NCBI RefSeq assembly: GCF_017562075.2
Contig: NC_054085.1
Coordinates: 30,815,039 to 30,879,038, forward strand
DNA: 64,000 nucleotides
Direction: 5' to 3'
Source: Anopheles merus
Taxonomy: Eukaryota > Arthropoda > Insecta > Diptera > Culicidae
The notes beneath the pieces were generated by a model. That model had not been told where the DNA came from. It saw only the letters and a program-made list of their open reading frames with translations, and did not search any database. Both the position numbers and the translations under genes were made by a program. Shown in pieces: positions 47,177-58,330 of this stretch. The first letter of the stretch is position 1; each line of letters begins with the position of its first letter.

Positions 47177-50100
47177 TTATTGGCCAGCAATCTGCAAAAT
47201 AGAATGAAGCGATACAATGTAAGTGTGTGTGTGTGTGACAGGGACAAGAAGCACGCTGAAGCGCATACTTACAACCAACAAATTGCCACTCTTTGCCCGC
47301 GTAATGCTTGGCTGCGGGCCGGTCTGTATTTCGATGACGCCAGTCTTGCCTCTGACTAGGTTGTGGGACAGTCTGCGAAACAAAAAAAGGGAAATTCACA
47401 TTAATATTAGCGCGAACAAATGCTGCGCCTGATTGACAGAAGGGCAGAGTTCACACGTACGAGCCCGTATCGACGATGTTAATGATGCTGCGGTTCTTGG
47501 TCGCGTCCAGGATCCAGATGCAGCACTCGATGATGTCCGGCACGTCCAGTATCAGGTCGCCCTTGTCCTTCTTCAGCTCGAGCGGGATGCGTATCAGCAT
47601 GATGCCGTCCCGCTCGTTCGTGATGCAAAAGTCCACCTTGTCCAGCGGGAGCCGATGCTTCTGCTTGTACGTTTTCCCGTCCAGCAGATAGACCGCCTTG
47701 TTGGACAGCAGGAAGAACCGTTCCCGCGGTTTGTAGCCGCGCCGATCGTACTTCACAACCGGGGTGGAGTACTGCCAAAGCGGAAGGGAAAAGAAAAGCG
47801 AATTTTAAATGTTAATAAATGAATTTTTCCATTTTAGGTTGCAAAATACACAACTCACATGCAGCTTTTCACCGTTCATCTGCGTGACGGTAAAGTTGGA
47901 GATTTGGGTCGCGTGCTGCTTCGCGATGCGATCGTCCACAAACCACGGCCCGACGCTTTCCGGGTAGTTGCGCTTGCTGTTCTTGAACACCGCCTCGGAC
48001 AGGACCTTCAGGTCAAGCTGGCGCTTCCGTTCCGCGTTCAGCGCCACCCGGTAGCACCGGGCAAGGTGCAGCTTGTGCATCTGGCGCAGCAGTATCGATG
48101 CGTCCTGGCAGTGCTTCGGCGCGGCTATCCACGTGTGGTTCATGAACGACGTCGGCAAGCTTTTCGCCAGCTTCAGCAGCCAGTGGCGCTTGGTCAGCTG
48201 GATGAACGACCGGTTGCACTCGTTCGGTTCGTCGTGCCGCGTAATGAAGCCCTTGATGAAGAACCGTATCTTGGCCGCCGCGTCGCGCCGCCGCTTCAGC
48301 GTCTGCACTGCCAGATAGCGCCGGATGTACGTCTGCGCCACGATAATCTTGCGCCGAATCTCGAGGTACGCCTTGCGCTGCCGGCGTCCCTTCCAGCGGG
48401 CCTGTATGATCGAGGCCAGATAGTGCTTGCGCGCCTGGAACGCATCCTCCGTGTCGAACAGCGTCTTCGGGAAGCGGATGAAAATCTTCGTCTTGCCCAT
48501 GCGATAGTCGTCCTTGCCGTAGCCCAGCTCGTTCGCCAGTATCTGCACGCCGTCCTGGGCCGGGCCGTGATAGTGGGGCCACGTCTGCCGGCTCAGGCAC
48601 TTGTACCGCTGCAGGAACAGCTCGTACGTGCGGCGGTACGCGAACCCGGCCCGCCGCACGCGCAGGTTCTCCATCAGCCCCAGATACTTGACCTGATGCC
48701 GCACCAGCTCCACATCGAACTGGCCGTGCGTTTGCAGATCGTTCGGCTTGATGCACCGGATGTAGGACGGCTCCTTGCACATCAGTATGTCCATCAGGTT
48801 GTTGAGCGAGTTCTTGAACTGCGTCACGGCCGTCTCCGGGCGCCGCTTGCTGCCGATGTCGGCCGTCGGGAAGCAGCTGCGTATGATGCCGTTGCTGCAC
48901 TCCGCCATCGTTTCCTTCAGGTCGCGGAACAGCAGATCGTTGTTCTTGTCCAGAAAGCCGTGCACACTGTACGTCACGTCGCCGGCATAGTGCACCAGCC
49001 GGAACTCGTCCCGGCCCATCGTCTTCTGCACCGTCGTCGAGGCGCGACTGTGACAGATGTAGTGCGGATGCGAACCCAGGTTGTCGTTCATCTTCGCCAG
49101 GAAGCTCAGATCGGTCGGATCGCCCGGCCGCAGACACTCCTCGTCCATCAGCGCCACGATGCCCTTGTGCTTTTCCTCGATCAGGTTGCAGATCACCTTG
49201 TTGTCGAAGTACTCCACCGGCACCCACTCGATGCCCTCGCGCAGGTACTCCTCCTGCTCCTGCTTCAGCGTCAGCTCGATGAACAGCTGCTGCAGCTTCT
49301 CGTTGCAGAAGTTGATGCAGAACTGTTCGAAGCTGTTCTTCTTGAATATCTCAAAGCCGTAAATGTCCAGTATGCCCATCACGCTGTTCTTCTTCGGCAG
49401 GTCGGCCGCGTGCAGCGAGGTGTTGATGCGTGACACCAGCCAGGTGAAGAGCCGATCGTACACCGCCTTCGCCAGTGCGTCGCGAGCGTAGATGGCAAGG
49501 TCGCGGTTCAGCGGGCTCGTTACTATCTCGCCCCGTGCCTCGATCGTACGGTGCGTGAAGGCGCTCGTTAGTTGCTCTTCGTTGCATCCCAAAAGCTAAA
49601 ACCAAAACGTTTGGATATTAGTACCTAAGAGATATGTGGCTAGACATCTTCGAAGAAGGGGTCATACCTTTGCAATCGCTGTGACCGATTCCGGCTTCAG
49701 GATTTTCGCCTTGCCTTCCTCCTCCGTGAAGCCGACGTTGCCCATATGAAGGACGGCGGCCACAATATCCAGAATCTGTCGTTGCTCCTGATCCGGAATT
49801 TCAATAACCGTCATCGCTTTCTGGACCATGCGGAAGTTGTCCGCGTCGCGGATGTTCGGGACATTTCCATTAGCCTGTTGGACGGTTACGAAATTATTCA
49901 TTATTATTATTAATTATTATTATTCGAAACAGGTCTTGGTCATTTCTAATCCTAGTTCTTACTTAGTGCTTAGTGTACTTCTTGAATCTTTCGATGCGAT
50001 TCATTCATATGATTAGACTTTCGAATTGATTCTCTAAAGATTCATGAATCTCCAGAGATTATTAAATCTCTGAAGATACATGATTCATAAATCCCTAAAG

Positions 50101-51686
50101 ATTGGTGAATCTCCATAGATTCATGAACCTCAAAAGATCCAATTCCCATCTCCAGTAATTCATAAATTCAAGAGATCCATAACTCGCCACAGATTAAAGA
50201 ACCTCCAGAGATTCATCCTCAGGGGTTCATAAATCTTCATGGATTCATAAATCTTCGGAGATTCAGGCATCTCAAACATTGAGGCTTCAGATTCCCAGCA
50301 ATCAGTTCAAAGAATAATTCCGATTCATGAATCTGAATCAGAGCTACCCATCCCTAGTCCTTACCCCATCGCTCAGATAGTAGAACGTATCCAGATTCCT
50401 CTTCAGGTGCAGCTCCCGCAACAGATTGTCATCCGCACCGGCCAGCAGCTGGTAGAAGATGTGAAAGTTACGCTCCCCGCCGCTCTGATGGATGACGCGC
50501 GATTTCTCCAGCAAATAGTTCAGAATGTTGCCGCCCTCCGGGACGCCCGCAAAATCGAACTGCACGTCCATGTACTTGCCGAACCGGGACGAGTTGTCAT
50601 TCCTGTTCGTCTTTGCATTGCCGAACGCCTCCAGCACCGGGTTGCTCTGCAGCAGCTTATCCTTCACGCCCTCCACATTTTGCGTGTGGCCGGTGGCCGC
50701 CGCTATAAACTGTAGCACCTTCTTCGACGCTTCCGTCTTGCCCGAACCACTTTCGCCCGAGATTAAAATACACTGGCCGCGGTTCTCCTCCGTCAGCGAG
50801 CGGTACGCATTGTCGCTCAGCGCGAAGCTAGTAGAAGTAGAAGCACGAAAGAATAGGAAGAGATCGCGTTCCGCTTGTGAGTTTATTTTTGCAGTTAAAT
50901 AACCTTCAAGGGAAGGAACGCGCCCGACGCCATGCCGTCTCGCGGGGAGAGAGCGCTAGAGAATAGGGGTTTTCTTGGGTTCGTTGACACTTACACATGT
51001 GGCGGGGCCTCGAAAAAGTGTCGCTTCCGGTACTCTTTGACGTCACTCTCGGTGTAGATTGGAAGCTCCTTGTACGGGTTTACCGAGATCAGGACATGGC
51101 CAATGTAGGTCTGTAGAAAAGCGAAAAAAAAGACGCATTAGCAGTGATACGAGATACGACATATGGGACGGACAGTCAGAGGCAACCCCGTCAAACAATG
51201 TATTGTAAAGTAATTTGATCGGTTGGCTTTTTGGCCCGACTGAACGCTAATGTCGGAGGGTCGTCGTACCATTCCCAATTCCGAGGTTTGCAACCCCAAT
51301 CGCCGACCGTACACAGTAGCTAAAGGATTAAAGTATCATGTTTCGATCATAATTCGCTTGTCGTTTATCCTCCCCACCTTCCATCCAGGTTAGTTCGATG
51401 CATCCAGTCCAACGTAACGTCCGGAAGGAAATCGATACCAGTTGACGAACTCCGAGACGGCTGCGAGCGTATGATTTATGATGGCGTCACCCGTCCACAC
51501 CCGTCCCGAACTCGGATTATCACATGGGAGAAAGCATTCTTGTAGCCTTAAAACACTCACATAGATAAGATTCTCCTGGAAGCGCTTGCGCAGGTTATCG
51601 ATGAACGCGTCCTCGCTTTGATAGTCCTCCAGTAGCACCTGATCCTGCAGGCCTACCCGATCGCGATCGTGTAGTCCGCGCTCCAT
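47177..51686 (-). CDS. Myo61F: unconventional class I myosin (Myo61F / myosin IC type)
   Basis: Eight coding exons on the minus strand: 51686-51561, 51110-50995, 50827-50365, 49874-49668, 49595-47859, 47771-47461, 47372-47273 and 47191-47177. All have GT/AG borders and a continuous frame of 1024 residues, about the length of fly Myo61F. The start MERGLHDRDRVGLQDQVLL matches that subfamily. The motor domain (1 to about 690) has P-loop GESGSGKT (105-112), switch I NDNSSRFG (157-164) and switch II DIYGFE (381-386). An acidic E327, 16 residues before DALAK, fits the TEDS position of animal myosin I, so phosphorylation there is not needed. About 697-760 holds three IQ motifs for calmodulin (IIQARWKGRRQRKAY, IVAQTYIRRYLAV, AAKIRFFIKGFITR). 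A basic TH1 membrane-binding tail follows (about 765-1024). By family knowledge it links membranes to actin, for example in gut brush border. The last coding exon is only 15 nt. Confidence 0.96.
49875..50364 (-). other. myosin intron 3, holding a minisatellite
   Basis: Largest clearly repetitive intron of the myosin gene. Most of it is the AGATTCATGAATCT array listed next. Other introns (51111-51560, 50828-50994, 49596-49667, 47772-47858, 47373-47460, 47192-47272) are ordinary; the last one begins near a GT run (47222-47237). Confidence 0.8.
50025..50340. repeat. degenerate minisatellite, AGATTCATGAATCT-type units
   Basis: Variants of GATTCATGAATCTCCAGAGA recur about a dozen times with irregular 15-25 bp spacing (for example at 50027, 50077, 50112, 50207, 50237 and 50325). 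The unit is itself nearly palindromic (ATTCATGAAT). Confidence 0.8.
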
Positions 51687-51720
51687 TTCGGTTGCTTTCC
51701 ACCGTCCGCAGTTTAGTGTT
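51687..51720 (-). other. Myo61F: 5' UTR part of the first coding myosin exon
   Basis: A consensus acceptor (TTTCATTCCAG) ends at 51721, 34 bp before the ATG. This means that the first coding exon starts with untranslated sequence and that at least one non-coding exon lies further upstream (higher coordinates). It also rules out the longer frame starting inside the intron. Confidence 0.75.
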
Positions 51721-53164
51721 CTGGAATGAAACGAAACATAAAACAAAGCCAATCAGTGAGTGGGACACTCCTTACTTTGAAAGCGTTATCATATCTAAAA
51801 GGGGGTTTAGCTTTGATATGGAAACAATCACTCGGATCTCGATTACCACTAATAAAGCAATATAAGACTTTGGAAGCGTGATCTGACATTCTTCGCTCTT
51901 CCAATCGATGCCATAGTCAGCGCCGATCTTGGACCGATTATGTCACCAAATTGGATTTTTGATTGTCACCCAGCGGCGGTCAGTCTTTATCAGTCCAAGC
52001 TTCTCAATTGCTCATTTCACAAGTGTGTGAAGTGCGCCACTTCGGTGGTGTTTGTCAAACCTGATCACGCGCAGCTCTTATCAGCGCTGCCTGTTGAAGG
52101 TGTTGAAAAAGCACTTGAAGACGTTTGATGATTTGTTATAGATATCGCAACGGAGACGTTGATTTGCTCTAGTTGAAAGCATACTCATCTATTTCAAAAT
52201 AGGCAATGTAGGTCCAAACTAGGACAACCTTCCAACAGGTTTTTTGTTAACAATTGCATGCAATTTTTGGATGCGACCTACTAGCTAGACCTACTATTAC
52301 CTTATTACTTTCCTTTCAGCAGTGCTACGAGCAGTGTTCATAAAGATTTAATAATTCTAATGGACGATGTTGTAAACAATCTCTCCGAGGTGTAGTTCAG
52401 CATAATTGCACACTATTATGGTGATGGTATAACCCCTGGTTGGGTTTGTCCCACAACCTCAAACCACACTTGTATGGGCAATAAATCTTAACCAGACATT
52501 CCACCAGTGCGGGGTTTTTATTGTAGTCACGTTAGGTCCAGTGCATAATTATTCAGCTTTTTGACGTTTCCCGTTTTTGTGTGAATCCACCGCCATAATC
52601 ACGAGCTTAATAGATGTAATTCCTTTTAGAAGAGACACACCTAGCTGCAATATCCCCGTTGGTGTAATTACACCCGGTCACAGTCATTTTTCATACCCAA
52701 ACAAAACGCACGCTATTATGGCTATTACGCAGACACTGTAAGTTAGAGGTAGAGTGCACAGATCATCTTACTCCATTTATCTGCACTGCTTTGATTGATC
52801 ACCTTGTGGCCCCCGTAGAAGATGAATAAATTTATGATCACAGCACGGCATTTGCCACTACACGCTGATTTGATTTAATATGAAAATTATCCTCACAGTA
52901 GCATCGTTCACTGAACAAGGTTTTTTTTCTGTTACAGCACAAGCACACGTTAGAAGAGCAACGTCCAGTCAGATCGGCTACCGATCGGCTGTGTGGATGA
53001 GCAAGTCAATTTGTGAATCTTTAATGCGTGCGAAAAAAAAGATCACAACCAAAAGAAGAAGTGAGACAGCACAATGCAGTTAGTGCTGCTATGGTAAAGT
53101 GTATCAGTGCGCTGTTTACTATTTACTATGCGAACGGCAAATCGTAAACAAGGAAGGTTCAATG
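51721..53164. other. myosin upstream flank, proximal
   Basis: No gene seen. It probably contains part of the 5' intron or promoter of the myosin gene. A GATAAG site (minus strand) is at 52077-52082. Confidence 0.5.
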
Positions 53165-53595
53165 CAGGGTTGAGCAACCTATCTAGGTATCTCGAAGATC
53201 CGCGTAAGTTGAATTTCACGTATATCAGCTAAAATACATTTGTTTGTTTTTTTCAAAACTGATTTGGTTTTTTTTTACTAAACTTTAACTGCCTACATGG
53301 ATGGGAGGCTGCAGCCAGGGACCGAGCATTCTGGAAAATGATTGTCGACCGGGCCATGTCACATCGACGTGCTCTATCGTGCTCTCGCAAGCCAACAAGA
53401 GAGATACAGACGTTTATAGTTTATATTTTATATTAATATTTTACGTTTCAACCATTTTTCAAGGAAGTAAGTCAGAGTTTCATAATACGTCCAAGCATTC
53501 ATATATCTAAAGAATTGTATTCCGTATAAGAACCATCGATTTAATGTTTCACATAATTTAAAAAAACATCTTTAACCATGGGTTGCTCAACCCTG
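53165..53595. mobile_element. 431-bp inverted-repeat element containing a retrotransposon fragment
   Basis: CAGGGTTGAGCAACC (53165-53179) is exactly reverse-complemented at 53581-53595. Ends of the CAGGGT type are common in hAT-family non-autonomous elements. The expected 8-bp target duplication is not visible. Inside, 53302-53361 matches the retrotransposon tail at 10010-10069 with four mismatches in 60. Confidence 0.75.
53302..53361 (+). mobile_element. 60-bp fragment of the non-LTR retrotransposon tail
   Basis: Matches 10010-10069 (the WEASARDRAFWRII-coding part) at 56 of 60 positions, in the same orientation. It is enclosed by the inverted repeats of the 431-bp element. Confidence 0.9.
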
Positions 53596-54297
53596 ACTCT
53601 TTTTTGTTTTGTTTCGGAAAGGAAATGACACAGAGATGTTGAAACCTTATTGCATACGATAGGATTGTAGTTAACGAGGGCTTCCTAATTGGTAAGTCAT
53701 ACGATAGAGAGTAAAAAAGGGACACACATCAGAAGATCGGAAGATCATCAGAATCTTTATACCGATTCCAAATGATCTCATTACCAGGACGTACCCCCCA
53801 AAACGCTTACCTACCGAAGGTGTTAACCTGTAATGATTGATCATAAACTAACACCAACAAATTTGAGATATAAACAGTGCCCCTACACACACACTCCACC
53901 AAAGCAAAGCGCTTGCATGATAAGGGGGCGCCCGTTTGTTCCCATAATTACCCACACGCTCACTCTGTACTGGCGCAGCGCTGCACCATCAACACCACAC
54001 CAGCTGCAGCTGCACCATCGTCATCTCATCGCGTGATCTCGCGATGCGTAAAATGCATTTTATTTAGCAGCTCGAGCCGCTCGTGTGGTGTTCGACAAAC
54101 GAGGCGCATCTAATAGTTCCGGGAGGTGGTTTGTTTTGGTGCTGTTGAATCATTTCTCACCCTACTCACGCGGTGAAGAAGACGAGGGGGAGGTCGTAAA
54201 CAACTGCGTTAAAGAAAAACGGTTCGACAAAATCACCCCCCCGTCGTGATTGTTTTTATGATCGGAGTAGCCATGCACACTTGCTTGGTTGGGAAGA

Positions 54298-54585
54298 GAT
54301 AAGCGCTGACCCACCACCCGGTGCATTTCCCTTTCGTGGGCAATGAAACGCGTCCCTTGGCCAGGGAAAGGTAGATACATATTACACCCTTTAGAGTTAA
54401 TCGACCAGCAATGGAATGAGCAGCTGGTCAGCGAAAAGAGTGAGAGTTGACAAGGGACTGAGCACTGCACGAAATAACTCTTATCCTGTGCGGAAGGCGT
54501 ACCATTTCCCAAGTGGAAGTTAGATCGTCGCAGAAATTAGATCACTTCCTTCCTTCGTTTGTCGTGATTTACACGCACCGATAAG
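54298..54585. promoter_or_regulatory. cluster of three GATAAG sites
   Basis: GATAAG at 54298-54303 and 54580-54585 (plus strand) and 54480-54485 (minus strand), with single sites further away at 53919, 52077 and 55572. GATA factors drive gut genes in insects and Myo61F is a gut brush-border myosin in flies, so a gut enhancer is plausible but inferred. Confidence 0.3.
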
Positions 54586-57500
54586 AAGGCAACGTGACAC
54601 GATAGTCACGTTAACGTTTTTTTTTTGTTTCAATTAGAAAGAGGATGGAGTCTTGTCCGGGGTAGGAGGCACCATCGAACACTTGTCTGGCCTGTTTGTC
54701 TCCTCCGCAAAGCGCAGGCCGTTCAAGGTTTTGCTGTCTCATCATACTTCATACATTTAGTTTGTCATTAGATATCAAGATTGCCTCCAATTCCAGCTAT
54801 TTTGATTGGGTACTGTGCTCCACCGAGGCAACATCATATATGTATCACGCATGTACACCCAAAGGCGTACGCGAGCGGAGCGTGCGCGCGGGGGTTTTAT
54901 GGTCATAAATAATTGTTTTACGATCGCATCGTTTGCCCCGACAGGAAAAGTATTATTGAACCCTTGTGGATGGGGCAGAGGGAGAAGGTTAAGGAGTTCG
55001 AAAGGCGATGGCGATGACACACACAGACTGCACCGGTCGTCCACGATCGTATAAACCTCCGACGAAGGCAATCAGGCTTTGAAGTGAAGCATCCACCAGA
55101 ACCATCTGAGGAGGCGGACGGACCTTGAGAGGTCCGTTGCTCTTCACCGTGACTGTGACCAGCAGCAGTTTTACAATTCCCTTCAAACGAAAGTGTAATA
55201 GTAAATAGGAAGGAATGTAGTGGTGTGATATTGATCGCAAAACAAAAATAATTGCCACGGTGCCAGGGACAAAAAAGCGATAACTTGGAGCATATTATAC
55301 GCATTTTTGTGAGTACATGTTTCGCGAAATGTATAAATTAAAAACATTTTCCCAAAAAAAAAACCCCCGAAGATCTTCAATTGGAGAAATTCCCATATAT
55401 CAGCACAAACTCCAATTCGGAAGATGACAATCGTAGGGGCATTAATATTCCAAAAAAACACCAATTTTCTCCCAATCCGCATTTAATTGGCCTAGCTACC
55501 CGTGTCTTCTGTCCAAAACCACTGCTGTATCGGGTTGTTTAACATCGTTAATCTAACTCTCCACTCCGCAAGATAAGAGACAACGTCCCTCTTGTATGTC
55601 GCTCGTAATGATAGCCTGCTAAACACACATTAACACTCCCCGCCAAAAAAAAACAACACACGATCGGAGGAGCCGGACACACATTAAAGACAGAGGGTTT
55701 GTGCAGTCTGGCGTTACAAAATTAGCGGCCAAAATCAATCATTAGGATTAGTGAAACCGAACGAAGTAGCGGGTGAGTCTTGCGTCGTTCAAGAAGTGGC
55801 CGCAGCCCTATCGCATACGCTCGATGCGGCGAATATGCACATAAACGCCATGCCATACACACTTCATCGAAGCGGTTGAGATAATTATCAGCGCGAAAGC
55901 CGATAGTAGCAACAACGGGGGTTTTCGCGATAACTGCAATCGAGGAGCGCATTGTATTGGGTGGGTGTTTGTGTCTGTGTGCTTTCTGTTTCAAATATCC
56001 CCTCCGCCGCCACCTTTTGAGTTTATTTCAATGGGACTATCGTTAAACAAATCGCGAAAAAAAAGTCAGCACACGCGAGCAAGTACTTTCATAATCGGTG
56101 CATACAAGGTTACCACAGTGTGTGCGTGTGTGTTGTGACGCATGTACCAGTGCGGATACAGAGGGCGAGTGGGGGGTTAATAAATCCCACCCCATCCCCT
56201 TCACTGGTTAATGTTAATCTAACAGGTCTTAGCCACGCTCCACTGAGGGATTCTTTGGAAACGGAAACTACCGGGAGTTACACCTAGCCAACTCCAACGA
56301 CTGGACCTTGCCACTGGCTGGATGATGTCAGTGATGTCAGATGGCGAAGATAGATGGCAGTTTTAAGGGTATTACTTTTCACCACCACCACCTGCACCAC
56401 ACACTCTGAGGTGCTGCATGGCAGGATTCGCTCACTATCAAGTGACTCATCACATCAAGTCGTTACGAATGACCAATTCCAATATTAATATGCATACACA
56501 TATATTGGAGCTTGGAAGTCATCGTTCACACCTTTCCTGCTTCCAGTTCATTCAATGTCTAACCACATACACACACCCCTTTTTGCTTTTTTTGCACCGT
56601 AAAGTCATCAACCATTTCGATTGTTAGTCATCCACTTTTGCAGTAAGGTTGCTGATAGCCATCCTTAAAAGGAGAGTGTCCTTTCGCGGTGTGACGGTTC
56701 AATATTTGATGCGTCATCTTTTTGATGGGGACCTTAAACCCCTTTCTATGTGAGTGTTTTTTTATGGTTCGGTTCCCAACAGTTATCTAAGGCAGTTTTT
56801 CAGGGAGGTTTGACGCAACTTTGCATGACGTTTGACGCTCCAAACGTTACAGTCTGTTTGTAGAATGTGTCATTGCTATGTCTTATAAAGAATGCACTTT
56901 CAGGGAGTTTTTTTTTTTTGGTTTTAATATAACATCACAGTCACACATCACAACTCACCTTAACACTCACAAACACCAGCACAGCAATCAAATCTGTTCT
57001 GCAAGGATATCGCCTGGAAGATGTATCTCCGTTTCCTTTTCAACGATAAAATCACTCTTCTCACACTACACCACCAGCAACATTCATGACCCGTCAAAAG
57101 TCTAATTGGAGTACCAACAAAGAATGCAGAGCAACAATAGCTGAACCGATGGTTTCGCCTGCCACTTATCGATTGATTCGACTATCTTCTGTTTCAACAG
57201 GGAAAAGCGCCCCCACCAGCCGGCAATCAGACCGACCTGCAATCTTATCAGTGTGTCGAGCACTTTATCGCGAAGAAGCGGGACCGACCAACGACCAAAC
57301 CTGTTCGTTTATTTAGTTTCGGAGGACGCAGGTTGATTTCGGTTATCGGAGACCTCCCGTGTGTCTCAAAAGTGTTGAACTCTTGGTGGTGTGGAGCTTC
57401 TTCTAGCCCTGCAGTAATGCATGCGTGTGTAGGTAAACACACTCAACTCAAGAGGGTGTTGTCTTCAAGCGAACGGGTAATGTTCCACGTCGTCGTCTTC

Positions 57501-58316
57501 GATTGGAGATGCTGTGCACTAGAGAAAGCACAGTGTCGGTTGCATCGAATGCAGTTTTGAAATCGATCACATTGTCTCTGATCGATGATAAAGATAGGCT
57601 GAAGTGTCTGCGTTCCAACATCAATAGGGGAGAAAAGCTTCCGGCCTATTGTTTTGTTGTGCCAGCTACAGCTTTTTATGTGTGTATTTTCCATGTCAAC
57701 ATAACATTCCAGCGTGGCTTGTGCTGCTGAATGTCATAAAGTAGCTATCAGCGGTGCGATAACTGCCCGACCTGCTGGAAGCTATCTTATTATTGTCCCG
57801 CACAATGCTAGTACACCACCATAAAAGCGTCCCTCAAAACAAACTCCAGGGGAACTATTTTGATGGCAGTCTGTTGTGTACCTTAGGAAATTGTCATAAA
57901 ACTCACATATGCCTCCCGTTCCGCTTCCCCGGGAAAGAACCTGGAGTGCTCGAGGTCACCTTCCATCGAGTCATATGTCTGTCAGGAATGCAAACATGTT
58001 ATCGCACACAGTTTGCCAGCTGCCCGCGCCCACGTTTCGGAACACCCTTCGCTCGAGACCTGGTAAAGATCTCCAAATATGCCGACAATTTTGTGCGTTA
58101 TTTTCTCTTTCCTCTATGACGTGAAAATTCACAGTACGCATGATACCGGACGGATGGACGGAAAAGCGCAAGTATCAACCGTAATTAAACGAGGGCCGTG
58201 CGTGTGTGTGTGTGTGTGTGTGTTTGAGCGAGGAAATGAAACCGAAACAACCCGCCGATGGTGGTGTGTTGCGTGTTCGTGCGCGCGTACTGTGCGTGCT
58301 AAATTAAGTTTATTTC

Positions 58317-58330
58317 CCCCCCCCCCCCCC
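58317..58330 (+). repeat. poly(C) tract
   Basis: Fourteen consecutive C residues. Confidence 0.9.

Noticed and set aside
47859..49433. Plus-strand open frame of 524 codons
   Set aside because: Shadow of the large myosin exon, for the same codon-bias reason. No domain is seen, and the sense frame has all myosin motifs.
51390..51752. Longer myosin start (MALFYVSFHSR..)
   Set aside because: A consensus splice acceptor lies between it and the MERGL start, so those codons are intronic.
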